From Bacteroidota bacterium (GTDB lineage: Bacteria > Bacteroidota > Rhodothermia > Rhodothermales > UBA10348), in NCBI GenBank assembly GCA_029262855.1, contig JAJCYP010000052.1:1-60362 (forward strand): DNA of 60,362 bases, in the 5' to 3' direction. The translations under genes and the position numbers were made by a program. This document shows, piece by piece, positions 7,701 through 16,500 of this stretch. Within the stretch, counting starts at the first letter, position 1, and every line of letters begins with the position of its first letter. Below the pieces are notes generated by a model. That model made no database searches and was not told where the DNA came from. It saw only the letters and a list, made by a program, of their open reading frames with translations.

Positions 7701-8435
7701 GACTGAACCTGTTGTGGGACTGACAACCAGACGCCCTGTAAAGTCAAACAGCGTGTCGTATGCGGTCCGATTTCCGGCAGTCTGGACTCGCGTCCACGAA
7801 TTCCCGTTGTCGGTCGATTTGTAGAGGCCGGTACCATTCAGCGATGCTCCCGACGAGCCGTTGTCGCTGAAAGAACCTCTGCGCTCTCCCGTCGAGGCGT
7901 ACCAGGTGCCAGTTTGACCAGCGCGCGGATCCTGGGCAATAGCCGTCACCGTCAGGTGGTTTTCAGAAACCAGCGACCACGTAGTTCCGGCGTTGGTCGA
8001 CTTCCAGATGCCTCCCGAAGCACCGCCCGCAATCAACGTACTGGCGTCGGCCACGTCCACGCGGATAGCTCTGGAGCGACCGCCGACATCTGTGGGGCCT
8101 GCCTCCTTCCAGTCATATTCGAAAGCCGCTGTCTTCCCTGCGATGGACTCGAAGGTGGGCCGGAGACGTGCAGCAGCCAGTGTGCGGGCATGAATGGTGG
8201 CTGGGACGGCATTCAGAGCCGGGTCGCGGTACAGGTCGAACAGGTAGGACTCACGCTCCACCTGTCGGCGAAGGGACTCGGGCCTCTGGCCATCCGAATC
8301 GACCGTGTTGCCTCGTTGCGCCGCAGTATCAATGCCGAAATTGGCCGGAAGGACCAACAAAATGGACACAAAGAGAACCACCAGTGCTGCCAGAATACTG
8401 GCATTGGTCTTCAGGGACCGGGGTGCTTTCGACAT
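4710..8435 (-). CDS. Large exported BNR/sortilin-like propeller protein with T9SS sorting domain
   Basis: 1241 residues. A hydrophobic N-terminal segment at about 13-32 follows a basic start and serves as signal or anchor. Residues 110-820 carry repeated Asp-box/BNR motifs (S-x-D-x-G-x-T/S-W; for example starting at 146, 207, 257 and 305), as in VPS10/sialidase-type beta-propellers. Around 827-918 is a cadherin/Ig-like domain (NEDAATTINLSASDANGD ... VAAVND). Residues 1030-1145 resemble a starch-binding-like beta sandwich. The last 90 residues are the type IX secretion sorting domain, with NYPNPFNPVTS at 1157 and GTYLYQVQ near the end. It should be secreted or anchored on the cell surface by T9SS. 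No catalytic residues are assigned, so an adhesin or glycan/peptide-binding role is as likely as an enzyme. It follows the small lipoprotein gene by 36 bases, so the two may be co-transcribed. Confidence 0.85.
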   Translation of the reverse strand: MSKAPRSLKTNASILAALVVLFVSILLVLPANFGIDTAAQRGNTVDSDGQRPESLRRQVERESYLFDLYRDPALNAVPATIHARTLAAARLRPTFESIAGKTAAFEYDWKEAGPTDVGGRSRAIRVDVADASTLIAGGASGGIWKSTNAGTTWSLVSENHLTVTAIAQDPRAGQTGTWYASTGERRGSFSDNGSSGASLNGTGLYKSTDNGNSWTRVQTAGNRTAYDTLFDFTGRLVVSPTTGSVFLADHDLGIFRSTDGGSTFAASQGTDQAHAWSDIAVDAQGTLLAALSGDAQDATTGIWRSTDDGASWQAVGSAPAPFDDYFGRVVLAIAPSNPDVAYLYTYMDEKKTTSAGDVDDIRFHKVTLSTGTYEDRSDNMPLFPDGTGAVNNGQLDTQQAYNMTIAVHPNDENHVFIGGTVLYRSRDGFASAIADKEDGWIGGYSTADDNSQYTNSHPDHHDLFFDPHNANRLYNGHDGGLSVAQDVTPNGPIGWGKLNNGFNVTQFFTVSIARAAGDDRFLGGTQDNGSPYFRWDGTTATASKDLSTGDGGWGYLGSAAVYASAQNGALLIEEIGPTGTPDWFNSLDLVPCTNCGALFVNPVTMEPNDEATLFYPAGADLHRSTNGTWTQLNAMTMPAGYGYSALSVSASPRGVLYVGGYSETGAPKVFRLADAETSTAAPQDRSIAAASAGSYVLHIAVNPVDADEIMVSISNFGVESLFHSTDGGQNYTAVEGNLSGIEDGPSVRSAVIATFQGEKAYLAGTSTGLYMTSSLNGPQTVWAQVGSGTMGMAPVSWLDYRPSDGRVAVATHGRGIFVGTPMAGVTNSAPVASDGTGSTNEDAATTINLSASDANGDNLTYTVGTPANGTAAESGGVVTYTPTADFNGTDTFTFTASDGSASSNSATVTVTVAAVNDAPSFTVGANQVTLDTAVSITGWAGSISAGPANESGQTVSFEVTADNAALFSVLPAVSSDGTLTFAPAAGADGTTNVSVLLRDDGGTANGGVNVSASQSFTIQAVQVVTTITGAVVFSVDMSRELALGNLLTTDVVGIRGSVAPLDWNTTQPLSDSDGDGIYTGSFTFTQTASTSVEYKFVFEDPGTGDLFWEGSVGPGGTDNRVFQFSGDQTLDASFWNNVSGVAIESDELPAEFKLQGNYPNPFNPVTSIVFDLPEAGEARVIVRDMLGRTVLATSAESFSAGAARRIQVDASSLPTGTYLYQVQVSGVRGYEMNVGSFVLLK

Positions 8436-8471
8436 CTGTGAGACTACTTATCGCTGTAAATGAACCAGGCC

Positions 8472-8918
8472 TCAGGCGTCTGGCGTTGCAATGGTCATGA
8501 GTTGCCAGGAACGGGGACTGCCGGGAGTTCCGGAGGCGACCACGAGCATGTGATAGACTCCGATGCGAGGAGCGCCGGAGTCATCTGCGATTTCGGCCGG
8601 GACCCTGGACAGGTTGCGTATTTCAATGGCAATCTCAGTCCCAGGAGGCAGCTGTGGGGTGGCTGACCCATAGGCCATGACGTTTTGTACAGACACCCGG
8701 CAGGATACCTGGTCAGATAAGGCGTCACAGCCCAAGACTTCCCCAAGAATCGAGGCGCTGCCGGGGGCTGGCGCCGCCGGCGGGATGGGTTTGGTCTGGT
8801 CTCCGCCGTCCTGGGTGGACGTCCCGGCGCCGCAAGCGGCCAGCAGAAAGACAGGGAGCACCACGACGAGCAGCGAGCGGGCAGTGGAGGGGCGTCGGTT
8901 TGTAAGTAGGGCTTCCAT
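8472..8918 (-). CDS. Small lipoprotein of unknown function
   Basis: 148 residues from the ATG at 8918; the in-frame upstream start at 9005 would bury the signal peptide. The N-terminus RSLLVVVLPVFLLAACG is a lipoprotein signal with lipobox LAAC, so the mature protein starts at Cys and is lipid-anchored. The mature part begins with a low-complexity Gly/Pro/Ala linker. It then has a compact region with a Cys pair (GCDALSDQVSC) and a beta-rich tail. AGAGGCAGGA lies just upstream of the ATG as a plausible ribosome-binding site. It precedes the BNR/T9SS gene in the same direction by 36 bases. I do not recognise a family. Confidence 0.7.
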   Translation of the reverse strand: MEALLTNRRPSTARSLLVVVLPVFLLAACGAGTSTQDGGDQTKPIPPAAPAPGSASILGEVLGCDALSDQVSCRVSVQNVMAYGSATPQLPPGTEIAIEIRNLSRVPAEIADDSGAPRIGVYHMLVVASGTPGSPRSWQLMTIATPDA

Positions 8919-9133
8919 GAATCCTGCCTCTGTCAGATGAGACGGTGCTGACGGCCGCCCAAATACCCAGCCGTTCACGTGAGGCTCAACGTACGACCAA
9001 GGCAAGTCGCAAGCGCGGTCTGGCAGCCGGATCCGTCGGAGTGTGAGATTGAATACCGCAACGCTTGGCGGTTCGGAGTACGCTGCCGTGTAGTACTGAT
9101 CTCAGCCCCGCAACCGCCGTATTTGCACCCTTC

Positions 9134-9550
9134 GTGTCCCACCCCTCCTTTCGCCTGCTTTCACTCAGCCTACTCCTTCTCGCAGGCTGCAGTTCAACGA
9201 AATCACTGACCAGCGGTCTGGCCACCGTGCGCCGGGCCATCATGACCGGCCTTGAGATATGGGTGGACCCATCGGGCGGAAAGAAGGAATCGATCGGGAT
9301 CAGGAGGTGGTGGCCGGGCAGGCGGCGGCGGACGCGGAGGGCGCGGCGGAGGTCGAGCGGGACAGGGCGGTCGAGGCGCCGGAGGCCCCGGTGGCGGCCA
9401 GCAGCCGGATCCACTGAATCTGTGGGTGAAGCTCTCACTGGCCCGGTAGCCCCAGAGCCGCCATCGAACATTAAGGGCGGTCTGGGCGTCTTCAGCGCCT
9501 TCGCCGGTCAGGAAGCCCGGTTTCAGGTTGTTGCCACAGAGGGATCTTGA
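9134..9550 (+). CDS. Possible Arg-rich lipoprotein ORF upstream of the glucanase
   Basis: A GTG at 9134 opens a frame whose start, FRLLSLSLLLLAGCSS, looks like a lipoprotein signal with lipobox LAGC. The middle turns into a run of Arg-rich low complexity and the end has no known motif. Its TGA stop overlaps the TTG start of the GH81 gene as TTGA, an arrangement seen in translationally coupled genes. The +1 frame through the same low-complexity region is Gly-rich, so a frameshift or a chance reading frame is quite possible. I treat this as a weak call. Confidence 0.3.
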   Translation: MSHPSFRLLSLSLLLLAGCSSTKSLTSGLATVRRAIMTGLEIWVDPSGGKKESIGIRRWWPGRRRRTRRARRRSSGTGRSRRRRPRWRPAAGSTESVGEALTGPVAPEPPSNIKGGLGVFSAFAGQEARFQVVATEGS

Positions 9551-12500
9551 CAATCAGCGTTCGACCGCCATGGCGGTCCATGTGGACAGGGTTCGCCCTC
9601 TGGGTTCTCCTTCAGCCATCAGCAGTGATGGCCCAATCGGTGACCGTCGGGCAAGGCAGCTACAGCACTTCGCTACCGCCTGGTGCCGTTGGACCGAAGG
9701 ATTTCTCCGGGGCAAGCGTGGCGCCCAAGGTCTCGGGTGCCTTCGCCCTTCCGGCACAGACGAATGACTTCTGGAGCAGCCTGATCTTCCCGTTCTTTCG
9801 GGATCCGCACTCCAATGTCATGTACGCCCATCCCGTGAATGCCCGGGCGAGGGACAGCGGCCTGCAAATCGGCTACACCACCGAGCACGTATTTGCGGCC
9901 CAGGATTATCTCTACCCCTTTGCCCACCAGCTCACGGTTGGGATCACCGGGTTGACGGCTGCACAAACCGTAACGGATGCGTATGGCGATTGGACCGTCT
10001 CGGCCCTCTGGGAGCAGGGAGACAAATCGCTGAGGGCCACGTTGGGGCACGGGCTCCCGTTTGTGTTTTTCGAAGCCGAGGGCGGTGATGCGCTCGTGAC
10101 CCTCGCGGCCACCCCCAACATCTGGTATGACCAGGATGGCGTGGTGGGCCTGACCGTTCAGGGCAGGCACTTCGGCCTGTTCGCTCCGTCAGGATCCACG
10201 TGGTCGTACGATGGCCGCCTGCAATCATCCCTGGACGGGAAGGACTACTTCTCGGTCGCACTCCTGCCCGACGCCAGCCCGTCGACGCTGGAGCTCTTTC
10301 GCTCGCACGCGTACGCCTTCGTGACGGACAGCGTGGTGGACTGGACGTACGACGAGTCAAACGCCACGCTCACCAGTGCATTCCGGTACGAGACGACCCT
10401 CAAGGAGGGAACCGTCAACGAGACCCTCACGGCGCTCTATCGGCACCAGTGGTTGAACACGCCCGACGTTACCACGGGCCTGACATACGAGTCCCCCAGG
10501 GGCGAGATGAGGCTGCTTGAGGGCAACGTCTTCACGACCGATCTGGCCTTTTCGGGTATTGTCCCGGCGCTACCAGATCGGGGAGACTACAACCCGGAAA
10601 CCCTGCTGGGCTTCGTTCGGGACGCTGCCTCCGAGACGCTTGACGCAGGCCCCACCTACGAAAACGGAAAGGCGATGGGCCGGTTTGCCCAACTGGTTCA
10701 CATAGCCGACCAGATTGGGGCGACCGCGGAGAGAGACTACTTCCTCGCGCAAATCAAAGTACGCCTGGAGGAGTGGTTCACGGTGGGCGGCGATTCGGAG
10801 TATTCGTACAACGACTCCTGGGATGTGCTCACGGGGTACCCGTCGGGCTTTGGCGCTGACGATCAGATCAACGATCACCACTTTCACGCCAGCTATGCGG
10901 TGATGAGTGCCGCCACCGTCGCACAGTACGACCCCACGTGGGCCGCTCAGGAGAACTGGGGTGGGATGGTCAACCTGTTGATCAGGGATGCCAACAACTG
11001 GGACCGATCCGACCCGCAGTTCCCCTTCCTGCGTTCTCACGACGCCTATGCCGGCCATTCTTGGGCCGCGGGCCACGGGGACTTTGGCGACGGCAACAAT
11101 CAGGAGTCGAGTTCGGAGTCATTGAACTTCGCCACGGCCGCATTCCTGTGGGGCGCAGTGACCGGGCAGCGGGAGATCCGGGATCTGGGCATCTTCCTGC
11201 ACACAACAGAGACTTCAGCGGTTGAGCAGTACTGGTTTGATGTCGACAACGCCGTCTTTCCGGAGACGTATCCACACGTCGCCATCGGGATGGTGTGGGG
11301 CGGAAAAGGGGTGCATTCGACCTGGTTTGGTGCCGATCCGGAGTTCATTCACGGCATCAACATTCTGCCTGTCACCAGCGGTTCGCTGTATCTGGGACGG
11401 CACCCGGAACACGTGACGGCCAACTACGACGAGATTGTGTCAGAGCGTAGTGGGCAACCGATAATCTGGCAGGATGTGCTCTGGCAGTACCTGGCAACGG
11501 CCGACCCTGCTCGCGCGCTGTCACACTACTACGCCGATGTGAACTACGCCCCTTTCGATGGCGAGTCCCGAGCCCACACGCTCCACTGGCTCTACAATCT
11601 CAAGAAGATGGGCCGGATGGACACGAGCATCCAGGCGGATATTCCCAGCTATACGGTCTTCACGACCTCGGCGGGCGAGAAGACCTACGTGGCTTACAAT
11701 CCGGAGACGGAATCGCGGGTGGTCGCATTCACGGACGGGTACTCGATGACCGTTGCGCCCGGCGCCATGGCTTCCGAGACTACGTCGCAGGAGAATCCGG
11801 ATGCGCCCGTGGCGCTACTCATCGCGGACAGGACCTCGGGCAAGTCGCCACTGACCGTGGCCTTTCTGGGAGGCAACAGTTTCGATCGAAACGGGGAGCA
11901 GCTCGTGTTCGCGTGGGACTTCGGGGGACTGGGATCCAGCTCCGCCAGCGACACGACCTACACCTTCACGGAAATCGGCGCGCACCAGGTCACGCTGACG
12001 GTCACGAACGAGCGGCAACTCGTGGCGAGGGACAGTGTCATCGTCACGGTGCTGGGCAACGGAACACCCTTTTCGGGCAGTCCGAAGATGGTGCCGGGAA
12101 GGATCGAGGCCGAGAACTTCGACATCGGAGGAGAAGGGGTTGCGTATCACGATACCGAGGCCGGCAACATCGGCCTGGCCTATCGGCCGAGTGAAGGCGT
12201 GGACATCGAGGGCGCGAGCGACGGCGGATTCGATGTCTACTGGATCACGGCCGGCGAGTGGATCGAGTACACCTTCGAGGTGGCGGAGTCCGGCACCTAC
12301 GAATTCACGCCCTACGTCAGCACGGTCCCCGGCTTCGGCAACTTCCGGATGCTCATCGACAACGTGGATGTCAGCGGGAAACGGGCCGTGACCGGTACCG
12401 GCGGCTGGCAGAACTGGAGAGGGCTGCCGGTGCGGGATGTGGTGCTTGAGGCGGGCGTTCACATTCTGCGATTCGACTTCGATTCGGACTCCGACAAGCA

Positions 12501-12843
12501 GGGCTGGTTGTTCAGCCTGAACTACATCCGTGTGTCGAGGACCAGTTCGGTGGGCACCGAAGGCGAAGACCCCGTGCCGTCCGAGTTCGCGCTGTCGGAG
12601 AACTACCCGAACCCGTTCAACCCGACCACGCAGATCGAGTACTCGCTCCCTGCTGAAGGGCTCGTTTCGCTGACGGTCTACAACGTTCTGGGCCAGGAGG
12701 TGCAGTCGCTGGTTCGGGGGCGCCAGTCGGCGGGTCTGCACTCGGTGCGTCTGGACGCGTCTGATCTTCCCGGCGGGGTGTATTTCTATCGCGCTGAGTT
12801 TGGCGGGTTGGTCGAAACGAAGAGCATGATCCTGTTGAAGTAG
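9547..12843 (+). CDS. GH81 endo-beta-1,3-glucanase with PKD, CBM6 and T9SS sorting domains
   Basis: 1098 residues. Residues 1-29 form a signal peptide (RPPWRSMWTGFALW ... VMA|QS), which argues for the TTG start at 9547: the next ATG at 9580 would lose the basic n-region, and GAGGG lies just upstream. The GH81 catalytic module (about 30-700) contains NDHHFHASYAV with Asp443, AGHSWAAGHG, and NNQESSSE with Glu520 and Glu524. These are the acidic residues conserved in inverting endo-1,3-beta-glucanases. A PKD domain (about 752-840, FAWDFGGLGS) and a CBM6-type beta-sandwich (about 850-996, GRIEAENFD ... FSLNYIRV) follow. The C-terminal T9SS sorting domain has ENYPNPFNPTT at 1018-1028. The enzyme should be secreted by T9SS and cleave laminarin or other beta-1,3-glucan, with CBM6 holding the substrate. 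Confidence 0.92.
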   Translation: MTISVRPPWRSMWTGFALWVLLQPSAVMAQSVTVGQGSYSTSLPPGAVGPKDFSGASVAPKVSGAFALPAQTNDFWSSLIFPFFRDPHSNVMYAHPVNARARDSGLQIGYTTEHVFAAQDYLYPFAHQLTVGITGLTAAQTVTDAYGDWTVSALWEQGDKSLRATLGHGLPFVFFEAEGGDALVTLAATPNIWYDQDGVVGLTVQGRHFGLFAPSGSTWSYDGRLQSSLDGKDYFSVALLPDASPSTLELFRSHAYAFVTDSVVDWTYDESNATLTSAFRYETTLKEGTVNETLTALYRHQWLNTPDVTTGLTYESPRGEMRLLEGNVFTTDLAFSGIVPALPDRGDYNPETLLGFVRDAASETLDAGPTYENGKAMGRFAQLVHIADQIGATAERDYFLAQIKVRLEEWFTVGGDSEYSYNDSWDVLTGYPSGFGADDQINDHHFHASYAVMSAATVAQYDPTWAAQENWGGMVNLLIRDANNWDRSDPQFPFLRSHDAYAGHSWAAGHGDFGDGNNQESSSESLNFATAAFLWGAVTGQREIRDLGIFLHTTETSAVEQYWFDVDNAVFPETYPHVAIGMVWGGKGVHSTWFGADPEFIHGINILPVTSGSLYLGRHPEHVTANYDEIVSERSGQPIIWQDVLWQYLATADPARALSHYYADVNYAPFDGESRAHTLHWLYNLKKMGRMDTSIQADIPSYTVFTTSAGEKTYVAYNPETESRVVAFTDGYSMTVAPGAMASETTSQENPDAPVALLIADRTSGKSPLTVAFLGGNSFDRNGEQLVFAWDFGGLGSSSASDTTYTFTEIGAHQVTLTVTNERQLVARDSVIVTVLGNGTPFSGSPKMVPGRIEAENFDIGGEGVAYHDTEAGNIGLAYRPSEGVDIEGASDGGFDVYWITAGEWIEYTFEVAESGTYEFTPYVSTVPGFGNFRMLIDNVDVSGKRAVTGTGGWQNWRGLPVRDVVLEAGVHILRFDFDSDSDKQGWLFSLNYIRVSRTSSVGTEGEDPVPSEFALSENYPNPFNPTTQIEYSLPAEGLVSLTVYNVLGQEVQSLVRGRQSAGLHSVRLDASDLPGGVYFYRAEFGGLVETKSMILLK

Positions 12844-12909
12844 GCGGGTGCGCGCGGGGTTGCACGCCGGGCTGCAGCCGGGGCGAAACCAGCGCCGGTT
12901 CACCATGGC

Positions 12910-13536
12910 TCAGTTGGCATTGGCCGGCGTGATCATGATGTGCGCGCCTGCCGTCCCGGGAAACATCAGCCAGGGCTGGACGCTGCCGTCCGGCGTGGTG
13001 GTCAGTCCCGTCGACTCGGCCGTGGCGTAGGGCGAGTACAGGACGTAGCGCAGGAATGCGTTCTGCACTTCGCCCGATGCGGCGTCAAACCCGTCTCCGG
13101 TCAGGACATAGAGCGCGGCCGGCTTGTCCGGCATGGCCAGCGTCCCATCGTCCGCGGCCTGAAACCGCCGATTCCGGATTTCAGTCGCATCTGTCACCCC
13201 CTGCATGCGAAGATCGCGGCCCATGGCCATGTACGGATCCAGTGAGGCGTGATAGCAGGCGACGCTCCAGTCATCCCGGGACGGGTTATCGGCAAGACAC
13301 ACCATCTCGTTCGTGCCTGGCCTGATTTCCACCATGGAGCCGTCGGACGCGAATCCGAGAACCCTGGCGCCCTCTCTGAAGGACTCGGGAGCCGCTTGGA
13401 CGGCCTCCGCGATCTGCGCACCCTCGTTCGAAACCTGGGCGTTGGTGGCCGGCGGAGCGCAGTGAATCGCGGTCACGAGAAGTGCGGCGAGGAGCGCCGT
13501 GCGAGGAGCGTTGCCTCGCCATGGGAAAGCGAGCAT
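12910..13536 (-). CDS. Exported protein of unknown function
   Basis: 208 residues from the ATG at 13536. A longer reading frame to 13635 would overlap the smc 3' end and place the signal peptide internally. The N-terminus MLAFPWRGNAPRTALLAALL ends in a probable signal peptide cleaved near TNAQ. The mature protein is soluble, with CLADNPSRDDWSVACYHASL in the centre and a C-terminal VQPWLMFPGTAGAHIMI segment. I do not recognise a family or catalytic motif. It lies 52 bases downstream of smc in the same direction, so it could be read through from it. It converges on the GH81 gene 66 bases away. Confidence 0.68.
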   Translation of the reverse strand: MLAFPWRGNAPRTALLAALLVTAIHCAPPATNAQVSNEGAQIAEAVQAAPESFREGARVLGFASDGSMVEIRPGTNEMVCLADNPSRDDWSVACYHASLDPYMAMGRDLRMQGVTDATEIRNRRFQAADDGTLAMPDKPAALYVLTGDGFDAASGEVQNAFLRYVLYSPYATAESTGLTTTPDGSVQPWLMFPGTAGAHIMITPANAN

Positions 13537-13588
13537 GAGACCTGCGGGTTTAGTGCCACATGGAGGGCAAATATAGTCGGTCCGACCC

Positions 13589-16500
13589 CTAAGCCACCAA
13601 CTGCATGTCCACGTCCACTTCCGGGTTGAACTCAACCCCCACCAGGCTCGAAACGCCCTGCTGCTGCATGGTAATCCCGTACATCCGATCCGCCGCCTCC
13701 ATGGTCCGCTTGTTGTGCGTCACGAGCACGAACTGCGTGGACTCGGAGAATGACCGGATCAGGTCCATGAAACGGTCCACGTTCGCGTCATCGAGCGGTG
13801 CATCGACCTCGTCCAGGATACAGAACGGGCTGGGCTTGACCAGGTAAATGGCGAAGAGCAGGGCGATGGCCGTCAGCGTCTTCTCGCCGCCCGAAAGCTG
13901 CGCGAGCACGCTCGGTTTCTTGCCGCTGGGTTTGGCGAAGACCTCGATGTCGGACTCCAGTGGGTCATTCTCATCCTGCAGCACGACCCGGGCATGGGCA
14001 TCCTCGCCGAAGAGGTCGCTGAACAGGCGGGAGAAGTTGGCCTGGATGGCGGAGAAGGTCTTGTCGAAGCGGTCGGAGGCGGTCGTGTTGATTTCCGAGA
14101 TGGTCTCCATCAGGGTCGATTCGGCGCTCTCCAGATCCTGGAGCTGTGTCGTGAGGAATTCGAACCGTTCCTTCTCTTCCTCAAACGTCTCCAGAGCGAG
14201 TTCATTCACCGGTCCGAGGCCGCGGATCTTGGCTCGGATCTCCTGGACCCTGGCGGGAGCCGATTCGGCGTCGAAGTCCTCGGGCGCCTCAATTCGGGTG
14301 GTCTCCAGGTCGATCTCGTACTCCTCCGCGGTCGACGTAACCAGATTCTCGGTCCGGGTCTGCACTTCGGCCAGTCGAACGGCCAGCGCGTTCTCTTCCT
14401 GCACACGCTGGTCGCGGTTTCGCCGGAGCACGCGAACCTCAGCCTCGATCTCCGAGATCTCAACCTTGACCAGGCTCAGCGTATCCTTCGCCGTAATCAC
14501 GTCGCGCTCGACACTGGTCTTGGCCACGTGCAGGTCGGCGATTGTGGTCTCCAAGAGGGCGATGCGCTCGCCTGCCTTGACGCGCTGGTCTTCGAGTTCG
14601 GCCAGCCGCTCGGTGCGGTTGACGCGCTCCTGCTCCAGTCGGACGATTTCCTGCTGAACCCGCGACAGGTCGCGGTTCAGGTTATCCAGGTGGTTGCGCG
14701 CCTGGACCGCGGTGATGTTGGCCTCGCTGTATCGACTGATGGCCGCCCGCCCGTCCACCTCCAGGGTCTGGAGAGTCTCTTCGTGACGCGCGCGTTCCCC
14801 CTCCCACTCGGTCACACGTTCCTGTGCTTCCTGGACCGCTTCTGATCGGGACGCGATGTCTTCGCGGAACGTCTCGAGAGACCGGGACAACTCCTGGCGC
14901 CGCTTGGCCAGTTCGGTGTCGCGGCGGGCGAGGTTGTCGCGCTCAAGGACCGCCCGGGCGTGGGTGGACCGGGCGGTGGACTGCTCGGACATGCACTCAC
15001 GGTGCCGGCGTTCGACCTCGGGTAGAAGCACTTCTGAAAGCGCCTGCTGGGCGAGGTTCACGCGCTCGCGCAAGGCACGGGCCTCGGCCTGCGCCTCCGC
15101 CAACGCACGTTGGGCGGTGTCCAATTGCTCGCGGCGGCCAAGACGGCCTCCGCCAGAGCGCGACCCGCTACCGGCCGACCCCGCATGGACCACGCCGCCG
15201 TCCTGCACCCACTCGCCGGCTTCGGTAAAGCAGCGGATACCCGGGCCGGACGCACGCAATGCGGCCTCAAGATCATCCACGACCACCGCGTCATGCAGCA
15301 GGAGTTGAACCAGGGCCTCGTAGCCGGTCTCGAAACGCACTTCGTCGATCAGGGCTCGGGCGCCCACAGGAACGGGCGCCTTCGCTCCCGGACTCGGAAG
15401 CCGATCCAGAATCACGAACGTGGTTCGACCCTTCTCGGACTCCTTCAGTTTGGAGATGGCCCGCCGGGCTTCGGCCTGGGTTTGGACCACCAGGCACGAC
15501 GCAAAGTCGCCGAGTGCGGCCTCGACCGCCGGTTTGACGGTCGGATCGCAGCCGACAATGTCAGCCACGGTGATGAGCTCATTCTCGGTCCAGTCCGAAT
15601 CGCCTACCAAAAACTGCACCGACTCGGAAAAATCATCGAAGCTCGCCAGAAGGCTTTCGAGCAGGCCCACCTCGGCCGCCACGGCATCCATCCGGCGCTG
15701 GGCCACAGCGAGCTCCTCCTTCAGGTCGGCAAGCTCCTGGCCGCGCGCCTGCCTGCGCTCGACGGCCTCTTCGACGGCCTCGGCAGCGCCGACGACGGCC
15801 GTCTCGGCCAAATCGACGGCTTCCAGTTTCGCCTCCAGGTTTCGCTCCGCCAGATCGAGCTGGTCCTTCACCTGGGACTCCCGCTCGTCCAGCCCGGTCA
15901 GTTCCTCCTGCATCATCTCGACGCGGCTCGAGGAACGATCCAGGGTTCGACGAAGCTGCGCCAGGGACTCGGTAGCCTTCCGTTCTTCGTTCCGGGCAGT
16001 CTGCACGCGAGCCCGCTGCGTGTCCACGGCCTTGACCGCCGCGTCCCGGGCCTGGCGGGCCTTGTCCAGGGCCAACTCGGCCTCTTCGGAGGCCGGCCTG
16101 GCGCCGGCGACGGTAACCTGGAGGGTCTCCAGTGATTCGCCGAGGACGCTCGACTGGATGGCGGCAGCCTCACGCTCCTGGCCCAGTCGAAGAATGTCGC
16201 GTTCGGTCACAGCAAGGCGCTCATGAACCAGACGCTCGTCGGACTCGGCCGCCCGCAGTTTTTCGAGATGGGCACTCAGGTGGGTCTGGATGGCAACCAG
16301 CGCTTGCTCACGCTCTACATGTCGTGTGCGAAGGGCCTCGTGGGCGGCTTCGGCCTTGGCGAGGGCGGCGCCGTCCTGCTCCAGGAGATCCTTCAGTTCG
16401 CCCCGTTTGCCGCTTGATTCCTCTTGCTCGGACGCAAGCTGATCGTAGCGAAGCTGGGCCAGCGCCAATTCGAGCTCCCGCAGGCGGGCGCGATGCTTCT

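Noticed and set aside
11815-12906. 363-residue open frame antisense to the glucanase
   Set aside because: High-GC codon use leaves the opposite strand open; the peptide is rich in His/Arg/Gln with no motif, while the sense strand is clearly GH81/CBM6.
15110-16135. 341-residue open frame antisense to smc
   Set aside because: Mirror of coiled-coil codons; no start signal or motif.
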